From assembly GCF_900105315.1 (NCBI RefSeq), contig NZ_LT629766.1, positions 1,612,001 to 1,676,000 of the forward strand: 64,000 nt of DNA, read 5' to 3'. Positions 7,969-17,105 of the stretch are shown here, in pieces (the first letter of the stretch is position 1; each line of letters starts with the position of its first letter). Below the pieces are notes generated by a model, which saw nothing but the letters and a program-made list of their open reading frames with translations, ran no database searches and had not been told where the DNA came from. The translations under genes and the position numbers were made by a program. The DNA comes from Brevibacterium siliguriense (GTDB taxonomy: Bacteria; Actinomycetota; Actinomycetes; Actinomycetales; Brevibacteriaceae).

Positions 7969-9044
7969 GCGAACCTCTCGTCCTCGGCATCGAATCCTCA
8001 TGCGACGAGACCGGGGTGGGCATCGTCCGCGGGCGCACGCTGCTGACGAACACCGTGTCATCGTCGATGGACGAACATGTCCGCTTCGGCGGGGTCGTGC
8101 CGGAAGTCGCCTCCCGCGCCCATGTGCAGGCCATCGGCCCGGCCATCGCCTCGGCGTGTGAGACCGCCGAGGTGGAGCTGGCCGATATCGACGCCATTGC
8201 CGTCACCGCCGGTCCGGGGCTCTCCGGCGCACTCATGGTCGGGGTCGGTGCGGCCAAGGGGCTTGCCGCGGCCCTGAACAGGCCACTCTACGGAGTGAAT
8301 CATCTGGCCGCGCATGTGGCCGTCGACCTCGTCGCCGAGGACATCGACGGGCTGACGACGCCGACCATCGCCCTGCTCGTCTCGGGTGGACACACTGAGA
8401 TCCTGCGCATCGGCGACGTTGTCGACGACATCGAGCTCCTCGGCGCCACCATCGACGATGCCGCAGGTGAGGCCTTCGACAAGACCGCGCGGCTGCTGGG
8501 ACTCAACTATCCTGGAGGCCCGAACATCTCGAAGGCGGCTCTCGGCCTGCTCGACGGCACCGGAGTTCCCGGCGACCGGAATGCCGTGAAATTCCCACGC
8601 GGACTCGCGAAGAAGCAGGACCTCCGTGACCCCGAGCGCCGGTATAACTTCTCGTTCTCCGGGCTGAAGACCGCGGCCCTGCGCGAGGTGACGAAGGCGG
8701 AGACTCTGGGCGCGGACCTGCGGGTGGCCGATATCGCTGCCGGGTTCGAAGATGCCGTCGTCGACGTCCTCGTGGCCAAGACTCTGCTCGCGGCATCCGA
8801 CACGGGCATCAACCATGTCGTCCTCGGCGGGGGAGTGGCCGCGAATACGCACCTGCGTGAAGTGCTCGCTGCTCGCTGCACCGAGGCGGGCGTGACTCTG
8901 CGGGTGCCGCCGCTGAAACTGTGTACGGACAACGGTGCCATGGTCGCAGCTCTCGGCGCGGAGCTCGTCTCCCGCGGAATCGGGCCGAGCGACCTGTCCT
9001 TCGCCGCCGTCTCCTCATTGGACGTCGATCATGTCCTCGTCTGA
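7965..9044 (+). CDS. tsaD: tRNA N6-adenosine threonylcarbamoyltransferase TsaD
   Basis: TsaD transfers the threonylcarbamoyl group from TC-AMP to A37 of tRNA, together with TsaB and TsaE. The sequence shows the ASKHA nucleotide motif [13 protein letters not shown], the metal ligands in HLAAHV near residues 108-113, [10 protein letters not shown], and the glycine-rich ending VLGGGVAAN. The 359 residues are typical. The start overlaps the upstream SRPBCC gene by ATGA, and the last 14 bp overlap the downstream Nudix gene. Confidence 0.95.
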   Translation: MSEPLVLGIESSCDETGVGIVRGRTLLTNTVSSSMDEHVRFGGVVPEVASRAHVQAIGPAIASACETAEVELADIDAIAVTAGPGLSGALMVGVGAAKGLAAALNRPLYGVNHLAAHVAVDLVAEDIDGLTTPTIALLVSGGHTEILRIGDVVDDIELLGATIDDAAGEAFDKTARLLGLNYPGGPNISKAALGLLDGTGVPGDRNAVKFPRGLAKKQDLRDPERRYNFSFSGLKTAALREVTKAETLGADLRVADIAAGFEDAVVDVLVAKTLLAASDTGINHVVLGGGVAANTHLREVLAARCTEAGVTLRVPPLKLCTDNGAMVAALGAELVSRGIGPSDLSFAAVSSLDVDHVLV

Positions 9045-9585
9045 GAACGGCTCGAACAGTGCCGCCGAGCGGAACGCGCAGGCGGCGAAGTCCATGCGTC
9101 TGCCTGACGGTCGGCCGCCTCGGCGATCGGGTGATGGCTGGACGTACGGGTCCGATGGGAAGAAGCACTGGGGTCTCAACGGGGCTGCGGGGCTCATGCT
9201 CGTCGATCCCGATCGCGGTGTGCTCATGCAGCACCGGGCACTGTGGTCGGTCGAGGGTGGAACCTGGGGCTTCCCCGGCGGGGCCCGGGACATGGGCGAG
9301 TCGGCCGTCGACGCCGCGGTCCGGGAGTCCTGGGAAGAGGCCGGGGTGCCGGACCAGGACGGGTCTGGCATCAAGATCCTCGAGACGCATGTCCTCGACC
9401 TCGATACCTGGAGCTACACAACAGTGATCGCGAAGACCCTGCGCCGTTTCGACGCCGTCATCAACGACCCCGAGAGCATCCAACTGTCGTGGGTGCCACT
9501 CGATGAGCTCGACGACTACGAACTCCATCCGGGAGTCGCCTCGGCACTGCCGACGCTGTTGGAGCTGCTGCGCCCCCACCTGTGA
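9031..9585 (+). CDS. Nudix hydrolase
   Basis: The Nudix box G-x5-E-x7-REUxEExGU is complete: [20 protein letters not shown] followed by AGV. The preceding strand WGFPGG and a hydrophobic core also fit. The family cleaves nucleoside diphosphates linked to another moiety; the substrate here is not identifiable. The protein is 184 residues from ATG 9031, which overlaps the end of tsaD and so implies coupled translation. The first 35 residues are polar and low in complexity and are probably a disordered extension. Confidence 0.88.
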   Translation: MSSSENGSNSAAERNAQAAKSMRLPDGRPPRRSGDGWTYGSDGKKHWGLNGAAGLMLVDPDRGVLMQHRALWSVEGGTWGFPGGARDMGESAVDAAVRESWEEAGVPDQDGSGIKILETHVLDLDTWSYTTVIAKTLRRFDAVINDPESIQLSWVPLDELDDYELHPGVASALPTLLELLRPHL

Positions 9586-9660
9586 GCCGGGCGGGGAATC
9601 GGTCCCAGCCGGAGTGGTCCGGCGGCCCAGCAGTGATTCGACACTCAGCTCGATTCTCGA

Positions 9661-9683
9661 CGTACAGCTGGTTCAGCTGTACG
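9661..9683. terminator. short perfect hairpin between convergent genes
   Basis: CGTACAGCTG and its exact reverse complement are separated by GTT. The hairpin covers the stop codon of the minus-strand glutamate-cysteine ligase gene and lies 76 bp after the Nudix gene. There is no T-run, so it is a candidate bidirectional, U-less terminator. Confidence 0.45.
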
Positions 9684-10800
9684 AGCTGCGCAGGTCGCCG
9701 ATGAGGGAGCGGGTCACTTCGGTGAGCGACCCCGTCTGGGCCAACACTCGTTTCAGGCGCTGGTAGGGAACCCCGCGGTCGATGATCGAGGTGATCGAGC
9801 GCAGTTCCTCGACGCAGCCGAGGCGCTCGGCCACGGGCATCAGGCGTTCGATCTCGTCGGCGAGGCATTCGGTGACGAGACGTTCGTCGGCTGCGGCGTT
9901 CTCGATGATGATCGCATCCATGCCGTAGCGGGCGGCACGCCATTTGTTCTCGTTGTGGAACCAATCGGGCATCGTCGGCAGGGTCTCACCGGCGTCGAGG
10001 CGGGCCGACATGTCGTCGACGAGACACTGGATGAACGCGGTGACAGCGAGGATCTCCTCGAGCGTCGGCAGCCCGTCGCAGACGCGGACCTCGACGGTGC
10101 CCCAGTGCGGGGCGGGCCGGATGTCCCAGCGGATCTCATTGATGGTGTCGATGATTCCGGTGGTGAGCATATCGTCGACATACTTCTCGTAGTCCGCCCA
10201 CTCATCGAATTGGAACGGCAGCCCCGCCGTCGGCAGCTGCTGGAACATCATCGCCCGGTTCGAAGCGTAGCCGGTGTCCGTGCCGCCCCAGAACGGAGAC
10301 GATGCGCTCAATGCCTGCAGATGCGGGACATAGGCGAGGAGCGCGTTGACGATCGGCAGCACCTTGTCGCGCGAGTCGATGCCGACGTGTACGTGGACAC
10401 CGAAGATGAGCATATTCCGACCCCACCACTGGGTGCGATCGACGAGCTCGAGGTAGCGGTCCTTCGCCCGGACTTCCTGCGACTGCCATTGCGCGAACGG
10501 GTGGGTGCCCGCCGACATCAGCTCGACGCCGCGGTGCTCGGTCAGCTTCCGCAGCGCCCCGATCGAGGTGGCCAGATCCTCGGCGACGGTGAAGACCTGC
10601 TCGTGGACATCGGTGACGAGCTCGATGGTGTTCGTCAGCATCTCGCCGACGATCTTCTTCTCGAACGCGGGTGCATGCTCGGCCACATCTGCCAACAGAG
10701 TCTCGGCGGCCGGGGTCAGGTCCAGGCTGCGGGAATCCAGCAGAGCCAGTTCCCACTCGACACCGAGGGTGGAGCGGGGAGAGCGTGCGAAATCGACCAT
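9673..10800 (-). CDS. carboxylate-amine ligase / glutamate-cysteine ligase family (YbdK type)
   Basis: The protein belongs to the GCS2 family of ATP-dependent ligases joining glutamate to cysteine or other amines. It opens with TLGVEWELALLD, the family's N-terminal Mg/ATP motif, and carries GVHVHVGIDS and the RWDIRPAPHWGTVEVRVCDG segment. In actinobacteria such genes may make gamma-glutamylcysteine for ergothioneine or other thiols, but YbdK-type enzymes are only weakly active, so the exact product is open. ATG 10800 is chosen because TATGAT ends six bases upstream, in the leaderless pattern of this window; longer in-frame starts lie upstream without support. Length is 375 residues, typical. 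Confidence 0.82.
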   Translation of the reverse strand: MVDFARSPRSTLGVEWELALLDSRSLDLTPAAETLLADVAEHAPAFEKKIVGEMLTNTIELVTDVHEQVFTVAEDLATSIGALRKLTEHRGVELMSAGTHPFAQWQSQEVRAKDRYLELVDRTQWWGRNMLIFGVHVHVGIDSRDKVLPIVNALLAYVPHLQALSASSPFWGGTDTGYASNRAMMFQQLPTAGLPFQFDEWADYEKYVDDMLTTGIIDTINEIRWDIRPAPHWGTVEVRVCDGLPTLEEILAVTAFIQCLVDDMSARLDAGETLPTMPDWFHNENKWRAARYGMDAIIIENAAADERLVTECLADEIERLMPVAERLGCVEELRSITSIIDRGVPYQRLKRVLAQTGSLTEVTRSLIGDLRSSYS

Positions 10801-10806
10801 GATCCG

Positions 10807-10812
10807 ATCATA
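10807..10812 (-). promoter_or_regulatory. -10 box of the glutamate-cysteine ligase gene, leaderless configuration
   Basis: On the minus strand TATGAT is followed by CGGATC and then the ATG, a six-base gap that places the transcription start on the start codon. Confidence 0.5.
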
Positions 10813-10880
10813 GACGCGCGCGCTCGTTTCCCCTGACTTCGCAGCGATATTCGGGCCGTGTGATGCCCCGCATTCCCTCG

Positions 10881-10889
10881 CCGAGGCGG
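10881..10889 (+). repeat. intergenic copy of the iterated motif CCGAGGCGG
   Basis: This is one of 30 exact copies of the nonamer counted by eye in the window. It lies in the 98-bp gap between two minus-strand genes. Confidence 0.55.
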
Positions 10890-10898
10890 CCCCACCGG

Positions 10899-11996
10899 TC
10901 ACGCGGCCCGGCGCGCGGCCTCGGCCAATCGGCTGCCGGAATCGGTGTCGAAGAGGTGCAGGCGCGCGACATCGGGAACGACGCGCACGGTGTCTCCGCG
11001 GCGGATCGTCGACCGACCTGCGACACGCGCCACGACCGTCTTCGCACCGGAGGCAAGGGCCGCCCGACCATGGACATAGGCATCGGCGCCGAGCTCCTCG
11101 ACGAGATCGACGGTGACCTCGAGACCCTCAGCCTCGGTGACCTGCAGATCCTCCGGACGGATGCCGACGGTGACCGTGTCACCCGTGACCTGATCACGCT
11201 GTTCCGTCGTCAGGGACAGTTCGACATCGCCGAGGCGCAGCGACGTTCCCTCGACCGGCACGTCGACGAGGTTCATCGCTGGCGAGCCCATGAAGCCCGC
11301 GACGAAGAGGTTGGCCGGACGATCATAGAGATTGGCCGGAGTGTCCACCTGCTGCAGCCGTCCATCGGCGAGGACGGCAACCCGGTCGCCCATCGTCATC
11401 GCCTCCACCTGATCGTGGGTGACGTAGACGGTGGTGACGCCGAGGCGGCGGGTCAGCGAGGCGATCTGCGCGCGAGTCTGCACACGCAGCTTCGCGTCGA
11501 GGTTCGACAGCGGCTCGTCCATGAGGAAGACCTGCGGGGACCGGACGATGGCTCGCCCCATCGCCACGCGCTGCCGCTGCCCACCGGAGAGAGCCTTCGG
11601 CTTGCGGTCGAGGTATGCCTCCAGATCGAGCAGGCGGGCGGCCTCCTCGACGCGCTGATTGCGTTCCTGCGTCGAAACGCCGGCGATCTTGAGCGCAAAA
11701 GCCATGTTCTCGCGCACGCTCATATGCGGGTAGAGCGCATAGTTCTGGAACACCATCGCAATATCGCGTTCCCTGGGGGAGAGGTCCGTGACATCGTGGT
11801 CGCCGATGCGGATGTGCCCGGAATCGACGGGTTCGAGTCCGGCGAGCATGCGCAGGGTCGTCGACTTCCCGCAGCCTGAAGGGCCGACGAGGACAAGGAA
11901 TTCCCCATCGGCGATGTCGAGGCTGACCTCGTCGACGGAGGGCTTCAGTGCTTCAGGATACTGACGCAGTGCTTTGTCGAAGGTGACTGTGGCCAT
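10899..11996 (-). CDS. sugar/polyol ABC transporter ATP-binding protein (MsmK/UgpC/SmoK type)
   Basis: This cytoplasmic ATPase drives carbohydrate ABC importers. It has Walker A GPSGCGKST near residue 40, signature LSGGQRQRVAMGRA, Walker B VFLMDEPLSNLD and the switch THDQVEAMTMG. A C-terminal OB/TOBE regulatory domain ends near residue 350. The 365 residues and MalK-like layout match ATPases that serve CUT1 transporters. The matching binding protein and permeases lie in the divergent operon at 14.8-18.1 kb, which has no ATPase of its own, so this gene almost certainly energises that importer. It follows xylB by six bases. Confidence 0.92.
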   Translation of the reverse strand: MATVTFDKALRQYPEALKPSVDEVSLDIADGEFLVLVGPSGCGKSTTLRMLAGLEPVDSGHIRIGDHDVTDLSPRERDIAMVFQNYALYPHMSVRENMAFALKIAGVSTQERNQRVEEAARLLDLEAYLDRKPKALSGGQRQRVAMGRAIVRSPQVFLMDEPLSNLDAKLRVQTRAQIASLTRRLGVTTVYVTHDQVEAMTMGDRVAVLADGRLQQVDTPANLYDRPANLFVAGFMGSPAMNLVDVPVEGTSLRLGDVELSLTTEQRDQVTGDTVTVGIRPEDLQVTEAEGLEVTVDLVEELGADAYVHGRAALASGAKTVVARVAGRSTIRRGDTVRVVPDVARLHLFDTDSGSRLAEAARRAA

Positions 11997-12002
11997 GAGT
12001 TC

Positions 12003-13637
12003 TCAACCTTTCACGGATGCGTTCGCACCCGAAGATCCACGGTGATCGGACAGTGATTGATTCGATGATGCTCGATCGGCCGGTTCCTGATGGAACGACG
12101 AGCGTGCGGATGAAAAGTGATCGGTCGGGGCGAGGCTCGTCGTCTGTTGTGCAGCCGTCTGCTCAGCAGAGGACCGATACTGCTGACGCACCCGCGAGGG
12201 TCGCGGATGCAGAGTGGCGACGAGCTCGACACTCCAGTCCGGCAGAGTCCCCGACAGAGTCCACGCCGCCTGCCGGGCCGCCCCGATGGCAACGTATTCG
12301 GCCTGTTCGGGAACGTCGATGGGCACGGTGAAGATATCGCGGGCGACCTCGCGGACGGCAGGATTGCGTGCCGCCCCGCCGATGAGCAGCAGCCGTCCGG
12401 CCTCCAAGCCCTGCGCCTGCACCGCGTCGAGGCCGTCCGCCAGACCGCACAGCATGCCTTCGACGAAGGCTCGGGCGACGTTCTCCGCCGAGGAGTTGCT
12501 CAGGGTCATTCCCTCGAGGCGGGCCGTGGCATCGGGCAGATTCGGGGTGCGTTCGCCTTCGAAGTACGGCACGAGCGTGAGCCCGTCCGCTCCCGGCTGT
12601 GACGCCAGTGCCAGGGCCGCGAGTTCGTCGTGGCTGACACGCAGCAGCTTCGCGGCCGAATCGAGGACCCGGGCCGCATTGAGCGTGGCGACCAACGGCA
12701 GGCGCCCGCCATCGGCCGAGGCGAATCCGGCGACCGCCCCGGTCGAATCGGCGATGGTCAGATCGGTGGTGCCGAATACCGTACCGGAGGTGCCGATCGA
12801 GATGACGAGATCCCCCGAGGCGACACCGAGCCCCAGCGCCGCGGCCGCATTGTCCCCGGCCCCGGGACCCACGACGATTCCGTCCGGGCTGTGCCCGGCC
12901 GCCTCGTTGGGGCTAAGGACGCGGGGAAGGACGATCGCCGAGGCGGCTTCCCCCTCCACCTCTGCGTCCGTATCCGCGGCGCACGGCAGACCCACGGCCT
13001 CACGGGCAGGCTTATCGAAGGCGGTGAGGAAGAGATCGAGATCGTAGCGGGAGGCGGAAGGGTCGAAGTAGGCGGTGCCGCTGGCATCGGATGCGTCGGT
13101 GACCAGTGCGTCGAGCACGGGGCCACGAGCGGAGACGTCGGCGGGTCCGTATCCGAGGAAGCGCCAGCTCAGCCAGTCATGCGGCAAGGCGACGGCGGCG
13201 ACCCGGGCGGCATTGTCCGATTCGGCAACCCGGAGCCACCGCAGCTTGGCGGCGGTGAAGGAGGCGACGGGCAGGACCCCGGTGCGTGCGACATAGTCGG
13301 CGGCTCCGACTTCGGCGATGAGGTCTCTGGCCGCGGCCTTGCTGCGCAGATCGTTCCACAGCAGGGCATCGCGGATGACCCTGCCCTCGGTATCGAGGGC
13401 GACGAGCCCGTGCTGCTGACCGCTGATGCTCAATCCCGCGACATCGTCGAGTCCGCCGGCGGCCGCGATTGCCTCCTGCAGAGCGGTCCACCACGCCTCG
13501 GGGTCGACCTCGGTGCCGGGAGGGTGCGGGGCCGAACCGGTGCGGATGATGTCACCGGAGCCCGGATCGGCGATGACGACCTTGCAGCTCTGGGTCGAGG
13601 AGTCGACACCGGCGACGAACCTGCGATTCGCACTCAT
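12003..13637 (-). CDS. xylB: xylulokinase (FGGY family)
   Basis: The kinase phosphorylates D-xylulose to xylulose 5-phosphate for the pentose phosphate pathway. The FGGY motifs are present: GVDSSTQSCKVV at the N-terminus, LSISGQQHGLV near residue 72, the catalytic Asp in GPGAGDNAAAALG, and LIGGAARNPAVREV. The catalytic body ends near residue 475. The protein then has an unusual tail of about 70 residues rich in Ser, Gln and Ala with no recognisable domain. It overlaps the SorC regulator by four bases (ATGA) and precedes the ABC ATPase. With the polyol dehydrogenase across the divergent promoter it suggests a D-arabitol or xylitol route through D-xylulose. Confidence 0.9.
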   Translation of the reverse strand: MSANRRFVAGVDSSTQSCKVVIADPGSGDIIRTGSAPHPPGTEVDPEAWWTALQEAIAAAGGLDDVAGLSISGQQHGLVALDTEGRVIRDALLWNDLRSKAAARDLIAEVGAADYVARTGVLPVASFTAAKLRWLRVAESDNAARVAAVALPHDWLSWRFLGYGPADVSARGPVLDALVTDASDASGTAYFDPSASRYDLDLFLTAFDKPAREAVGLPCAADTDAEVEGEAASAIVLPRVLSPNEAAGHSPDGIVVGPGAGDNAAAALGLGVASGDLVISIGTSGTVFGTTDLTIADSTGAVAGFASADGGRLPLVATLNAARVLDSAAKLLRVSHDELAALALASQPGADGLTLVPYFEGERTPNLPDATARLEGMTLSNSSAENVARAFVEGMLCGLADGLDAVQAQGLEAGRLLLIGGAARNPAVREVARDIFTVPIDVPEQAEYVAIGAARQAAWTLSGTLPDWSVELVATLHPRPSRVRQQYRSSAEQTAAQQTTSLAPTDHFSSARSSFHQEPADRASSNQSLSDHRGSSGANASVKG

Positions 13638-14608
13638 CGGAACTCCTCTTCAGCTGGGGCCGCTCCGGGGCCGGGCGCCTCGGCGAGGATCTCATCGGCG
13701 AGTGCCCGGTCGATGATCGCGATATCGAGGATCCCGGCGGCGCAGGCGGCACGGACTGCGCGGGCGCGTTCGGCACCGCGGGCGACTCCGACGGTGGTCG
13801 TGGCGCGGCGGAGCTGATCGAGGGTGACGGCGATGACGCGGTCGTCGATCGTGGTGACATCGGCTCCGTCGGCGGCTAACAGACGGCCGGACACCTCGGC
13901 GATGGCACCGTCGTCGATGCCCGCCTGACGCTGGGCGGGGGAGCACTTCTCCCACACCGAGGACAGGCCTTCGGCCCAGGAGGCCACTGAGACCACTGCG
14001 AGGTCGAGGTCATCGGCGGCGGCCAGAGTCCCGGAGATCTCGGGCAGTGCCCGCAGGTCATCGGCGGTCCCGGCCTCGGTCACGAGCAGCGGGGCGGGCA
14101 AGCGAATCATGCTCACGGCCGGATCCTGACCCAGCCGGGTGAAGATCTCCGAGCTGGGACGGTGAGATTCCAGGCGCAGCGCCCCGGCGAGCTGGACGAT
14201 CGTGCACCGGGGCAGGGCCGGGGTGAACGCTGCTGCGGAATCCAAGGTGCGCGACCATGACAGGCCGATGCGCATCCCCGCATGGGCGTGGCGGCTGACC
14301 AGCGACAGCGCCGCCCGACCCATCTGCTGGGAGGCCAGGGTGTCATCGGGGATGTCGACGATGATGACCGAATCCAGGCCGAGCGTTTCGGCGACCTGCT
14401 CGGCCAGACCGTCGGCTTCACCGGCATCGGCTTCGATGGTGATGGTCACGACTCCGGTGTCGACGGCCTCCTGGAGGAGGCGGGCGACCTGGAACCGGCT
14501 GAGTCCGTTGGCCTTGCCGATCTCGACCTTCGAGCGACCCGCGAGATAGTGATCACGTGCCAGCTGCGCGAGGAAGCGGCGGTGGCGGGCGGTGGGCACC
14601 GTGGACAT
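13634..14608 (-). CDS. SorC/DeoR-type sugar-binding transcriptional regulator
   Basis: The N-terminal winged helix-turn-helix (KVEIGKANGLSRFQVARLLQEA, about residues 20-42) is joined to a SorC sugar-phosphate-binding domain of the NagB/ribose-isomerase fold, including GLSWSRTLDSAA and VQLAGAL. SorC proteins are tetrameric repressors or activators released by phosphosugar. ATG 14608 has a strong ribosome site (GGGAGG three bases away) and gives 324 residues, the family length; longer in-frame starts run into the divergent promoter. It should control both arms of this polyol locus through the repeats at 14649-14716. Confidence 0.88.
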   Translation of the reverse strand: MSTVPTARHRRFLAQLARDHYLAGRSKVEIGKANGLSRFQVARLLQEAVDTGVVTITIEADAGEADGLAEQVAETLGLDSVIIVDIPDDTLASQQMGRAALSLVSRHAHAGMRIGLSWSRTLDSAAAFTPALPRCTIVQLAGALRLESHRPSSEIFTRLGQDPAVSMIRLPAPLLVTEAGTADDLRALPEISGTLAAADDLDLAVVSVASWAEGLSSVWEKCSPAQRQAGIDDGAIAEVSGRLLAADGADVTTIDDRVIAVTLDQLRRATTTVGVARGAERARAVRAACAAGILDIAIIDRALADEILAEAPGPGAAPAEEEFR

Positions 14609-14648
14609 GGTCCTCCCTTCGGCGTCGACGACTGTGTATTCGCTCATA

Positions 14649-14697
14649 TGTGAAGTGTTGCACATCTGATTGGTTCGTGACACAGTATTGCACATAT
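14649..14697 (+). promoter_or_regulatory. paired direct-repeat operator for the SorC-type regulator
   Basis: AGTGTTGCACAT (14654-14665) and AGTATTGCACAT (14684-14695) match at 11 of 12 positions with a 30-bp period, about three helical turns. They therefore lie on the same DNA face between the divergent regulator and binding-protein genes. This is the expected form of a SorC-family tetramer site. Confidence 0.6.
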
Positions 14698-14716
14698 GAG
14701 CATGGATGCTCATATG
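14693..14716. promoter_or_regulatory. perfect 11-bp inverted repeat in the polyol divergent promoter
   Basis: CATATGAGCAT is followed by GG and then its exact reverse complement. It abuts the second direct repeat and lies about 60 bp upstream of the binding-protein gene. It is either a second operator, perhaps for the same regulator, or a hairpin in the 5' leader. Confidence 0.55.
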
Positions 14717-14777
14717 ATTTTCTCGCAGCGAACCGATGGCGGGCTGCAATCCCGCAAGGACGAGGGAAGGCACAACG

Positions 14778-16136
14778 ATGAAACACCTGATCACAGGCCG
14801 GAGAGTCACATGGGCGGCCATCGGCATGGTCGGAGCGCTGGCTTTGTCCGGCTGCGGCGGCGCCGGCGGCAGCTCGGCCGGAGGTGGCGGCGATGAGGTC
14901 AACGTACTCATGGTCAACAACCCGCAGATGCAGGACCTGCAGAAGCTCACGGCCGACCACTTCACCAAAGACACCGGCATCAAGGTCAACTACACCGTGC
15001 TGCCCGAGAACGAGGTCCGGGCCAAGATCGGCCAGGAGTTCGCCGCCCAGGCCGGCAACTACGACGTCGCCTCGATGTCGAACTACGAGATCCCGACTTA
15101 CGCGAAGAACAAATGGCTCACGCCCATGGACGAAGGCGTTGTCGATGCTGAAGGCTTCGACCAGGACGACATCCTCGCCCCCATGGCCGAATCGATGACG
15201 GTCGACGACAAGGTCTACGGTGAGCCGTTCTACGGTGAGGGTTCGTTCCTCATGTACCGCACGGACATCTTCGAGAAGGCCGGGGTGGAGATGCCGGAGA
15301 AGCCCACCTGGGACGAAGTTTCGAAGCTCGCGGCGAAGGTCGACGGCGCGGAGCAGGGCACGAAGGGCATCTGCCTGCGCGGACTTCCCGGTTGGGGTGA
15401 GATGTTCGCTCCGCTGACGACCGTGGTCAACACCTTCGGTGGCACGTGGTTCGACGAGGACTGGAACGCCCAGGTCGACTCGAAGGAATTCAAGGAAGCG
15501 ACGAACTTCTACGTCGATCTCATCAGGGACCACGGAGAATCCGGTGCTCCGCAGGCCGGCTACACCGAATGCCTGACGAACCTGCAGCAGGGCAAGGTCG
15601 CCATGTGGTACGACTCGACGGCCGCCACCGGCACCCTCGAAGCTGATGACTCTCCCGTCAAGGGCAAGATCGGCTACGTCGCAGCACCGGTGAAGGAGAC
15701 GGAATCGAGCTCCTGGCTCTACACCTGGGCATGGGGCATCCAGGCCGCAGGCAAGAACCAGGATGCGGCGAAGCAGTTCGTCGCCTGGGCCTCGTCGAAA
15801 GACTATGAGGAGACCGTGGCTGAGGAACTCGGCTGGCAGCATGTGCCCGCCGGCAAGCGGACCTCGACCTATGAGAACCCCGAATACCAGAAGGCCGCCC
15901 AGCCCTTCTATCAGCAGACCGAAGACGCCATCAACTCGGCCGATCCGGTCAGCCCCGGAGTCCAACCGCGGCCGACTTTGGGAGTCCAGTTCGTGACGAT
16001 CCCCGAATTCGCCGACCTCGCCACGGGCATCTCCGAAGATGTCAGCTCCGCCATCGCCGGACGCTCTTCCGCCGACGCTGCCCTGGAGAAGGGACAGAAG
16101 GCCGCGCAGAAGGTCGGAGACAAGTACAAGAAGTGA
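14778..16136 (+). CDS. polyol/sugar ABC transporter substrate-binding lipoprotein
   Basis: This is an extracytoplasmic binding protein of the CUT1 class (SmoE-like). A signal peptide with lipobox LSGC places the lipid-modified cysteine at residue 26, followed by a Gly/Ser-rich linker. The mature domain has the family's features: NYDVASMSNYEIPTYAKN, WLYTWAWGIQAAGKNQDAAKQF and a C-terminal PRPTLGVQF segment typical of polyol binders. The ATG at 14778 follows GGAAGG by about eight bases. The length is 452 residues. It heads the plus-strand operon with two permeases and a polyol dehydrogenase and takes its ATPase from the divergent operon. Confidence 0.92.
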   Translation: MKHLITGRRVTWAAIGMVGALALSGCGGAGGSSAGGGGDEVNVLMVNNPQMQDLQKLTADHFTKDTGIKVNYTVLPENEVRAKIGQEFAAQAGNYDVASMSNYEIPTYAKNKWLTPMDEGVVDAEGFDQDDILAPMAESMTVDDKVYGEPFYGEGSFLMYRTDIFEKAGVEMPEKPTWDEVSKLAAKVDGAEQGTKGICLRGLPGWGEMFAPLTTVVNTFGGTWFDEDWNAQVDSKEFKEATNFYVDLIRDHGESGAPQAGYTECLTNLQQGKVAMWYDSTAATGTLEADDSPVKGKIGYVAAPVKETESSSWLYTWAWGIQAAGKNQDAAKQFVAWASSKDYEETVAEELGWQHVPAGKRTSTYENPEYQKAAQPFYQQTEDAINSADPVSPGVQPRPTLGVQFVTIPEFADLATGISEDVSSAIAGRSSADAALEKGQKAAQKVGDKYKK

Positions 16137-16172
16137 CTGCCCGCACCACCCACCTGACGAAGGATGTTCGAA

Positions 16173-17105
16173 GTGTCAGCTCCAGCCGCTGAGCGTGCAT
16201 CGCAGCCGATCACGCCGCCCAGACCCCGTGCCAAGGACCGATGGCTCAAACGCGCGCCCATGCTGCCGGCGCTGATCTTCGTCATCCTCGTCACTCAGAT
16301 CCCGTTCGCGATCACGATCATCATCTCGTTCATGAACTGGAATGCCGCCTACCCCGATGACATCGCCTTCGGGACGCTGCAGAACTATGTCACCGTCTTC
16401 ACCGATGCGAACCTGCTCAAGGCCGTGTTCGTCACCGTCGGGCTCACCGTCGGCGTCGTGCTGGCCTCCGCCCTGCTGGGCTTGGGCATCGCCCTGCTCC
16501 TCGACCGGAAGTTCATCGGCCGTGGGTTCGTCCGAACTCTGATGATCACCCCGTTCCTCGTCGTCCCAGTCGCCGCAGCGCTGCTGTTCAAGCACGCGAT
16601 CTTCAACCCGTCCTACGGTCTGATCAACGGGCTGCTGACCACCGTGTTCGGAGAGAACGCCCCACAGCCGGACCTCATGACCTCGAACCCGCTGCTGGGC
16701 ATCGGGATCGTGCTCGTCTGGCAGTGGACGCCGTTCATGATGCTCATCATGCTCGCCGGACTGCAGTCACGGCCCATGGACGTCTACGAGGCGGCGCTGG
16801 TCGACGGGGCCGGGCCTTGGCAGACCTTCCGCTTCATCACCCTGCCCCACTTGCGCCGATACATCGAACTCGCCGCACTGCTGGGCACGATCTACATCGT
16901 CCAGAACTTCGACATGGTCTTCACCATGACGTCCGGAGGGCTCGGCACCGCCACCCTGCCGTATGTCATCTATCAGGAGTTCTTCGTCGCCCAGGACTAC
17001 GGAGTCGCCTCCGCCGTCGGCGTCATCGTCGTCATCGCCTCACTCATCACCGCGACCTTCGCCCTGCGCACCGCATCGACCCTGCTCAAGGAGGAGAACT
17101 CATGA
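16173..17105 (+). CDS. polyol/sugar ABC transporter permease (MalF/SmoF type)
   Basis: This is an inner-membrane permease with six predicted transmembrane segments and the cytoplasmic EAA loop EAALVDGAGPWQTFRFITLP, which docks the ATPase. The N-terminus ends with basic residues before the first helix (PALIFVILVTQIPFAITIII). I chose GTG 16173 because AAGGA lies nine bases upstream; the in-frame ATG at 16164 is directly inside that ribosome site. This gives 310 residues. The stop overlaps the next permease gene by ATGA. Confidence 0.9.
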   Translation: MSAPAAERASQPITPPRPRAKDRWLKRAPMLPALIFVILVTQIPFAITIIISFMNWNAAYPDDIAFGTLQNYVTVFTDANLLKAVFVTVGLTVGVVLASALLGLGIALLLDRKFIGRGFVRTLMITPFLVVPVAAALLFKHAIFNPSYGLINGLLTTVFGENAPQPDLMTSNPLLGIGIVLVWQWTPFMMLIMLAGLQSRPMDVYEAALVDGAGPWQTFRFITLPHLRRYIELAALLGTIYIVQNFDMVFTMTSGGLGTATLPYVIYQEFFVAQDYGVASAVGVIVVIASLITATFALRTASTLLKEENS

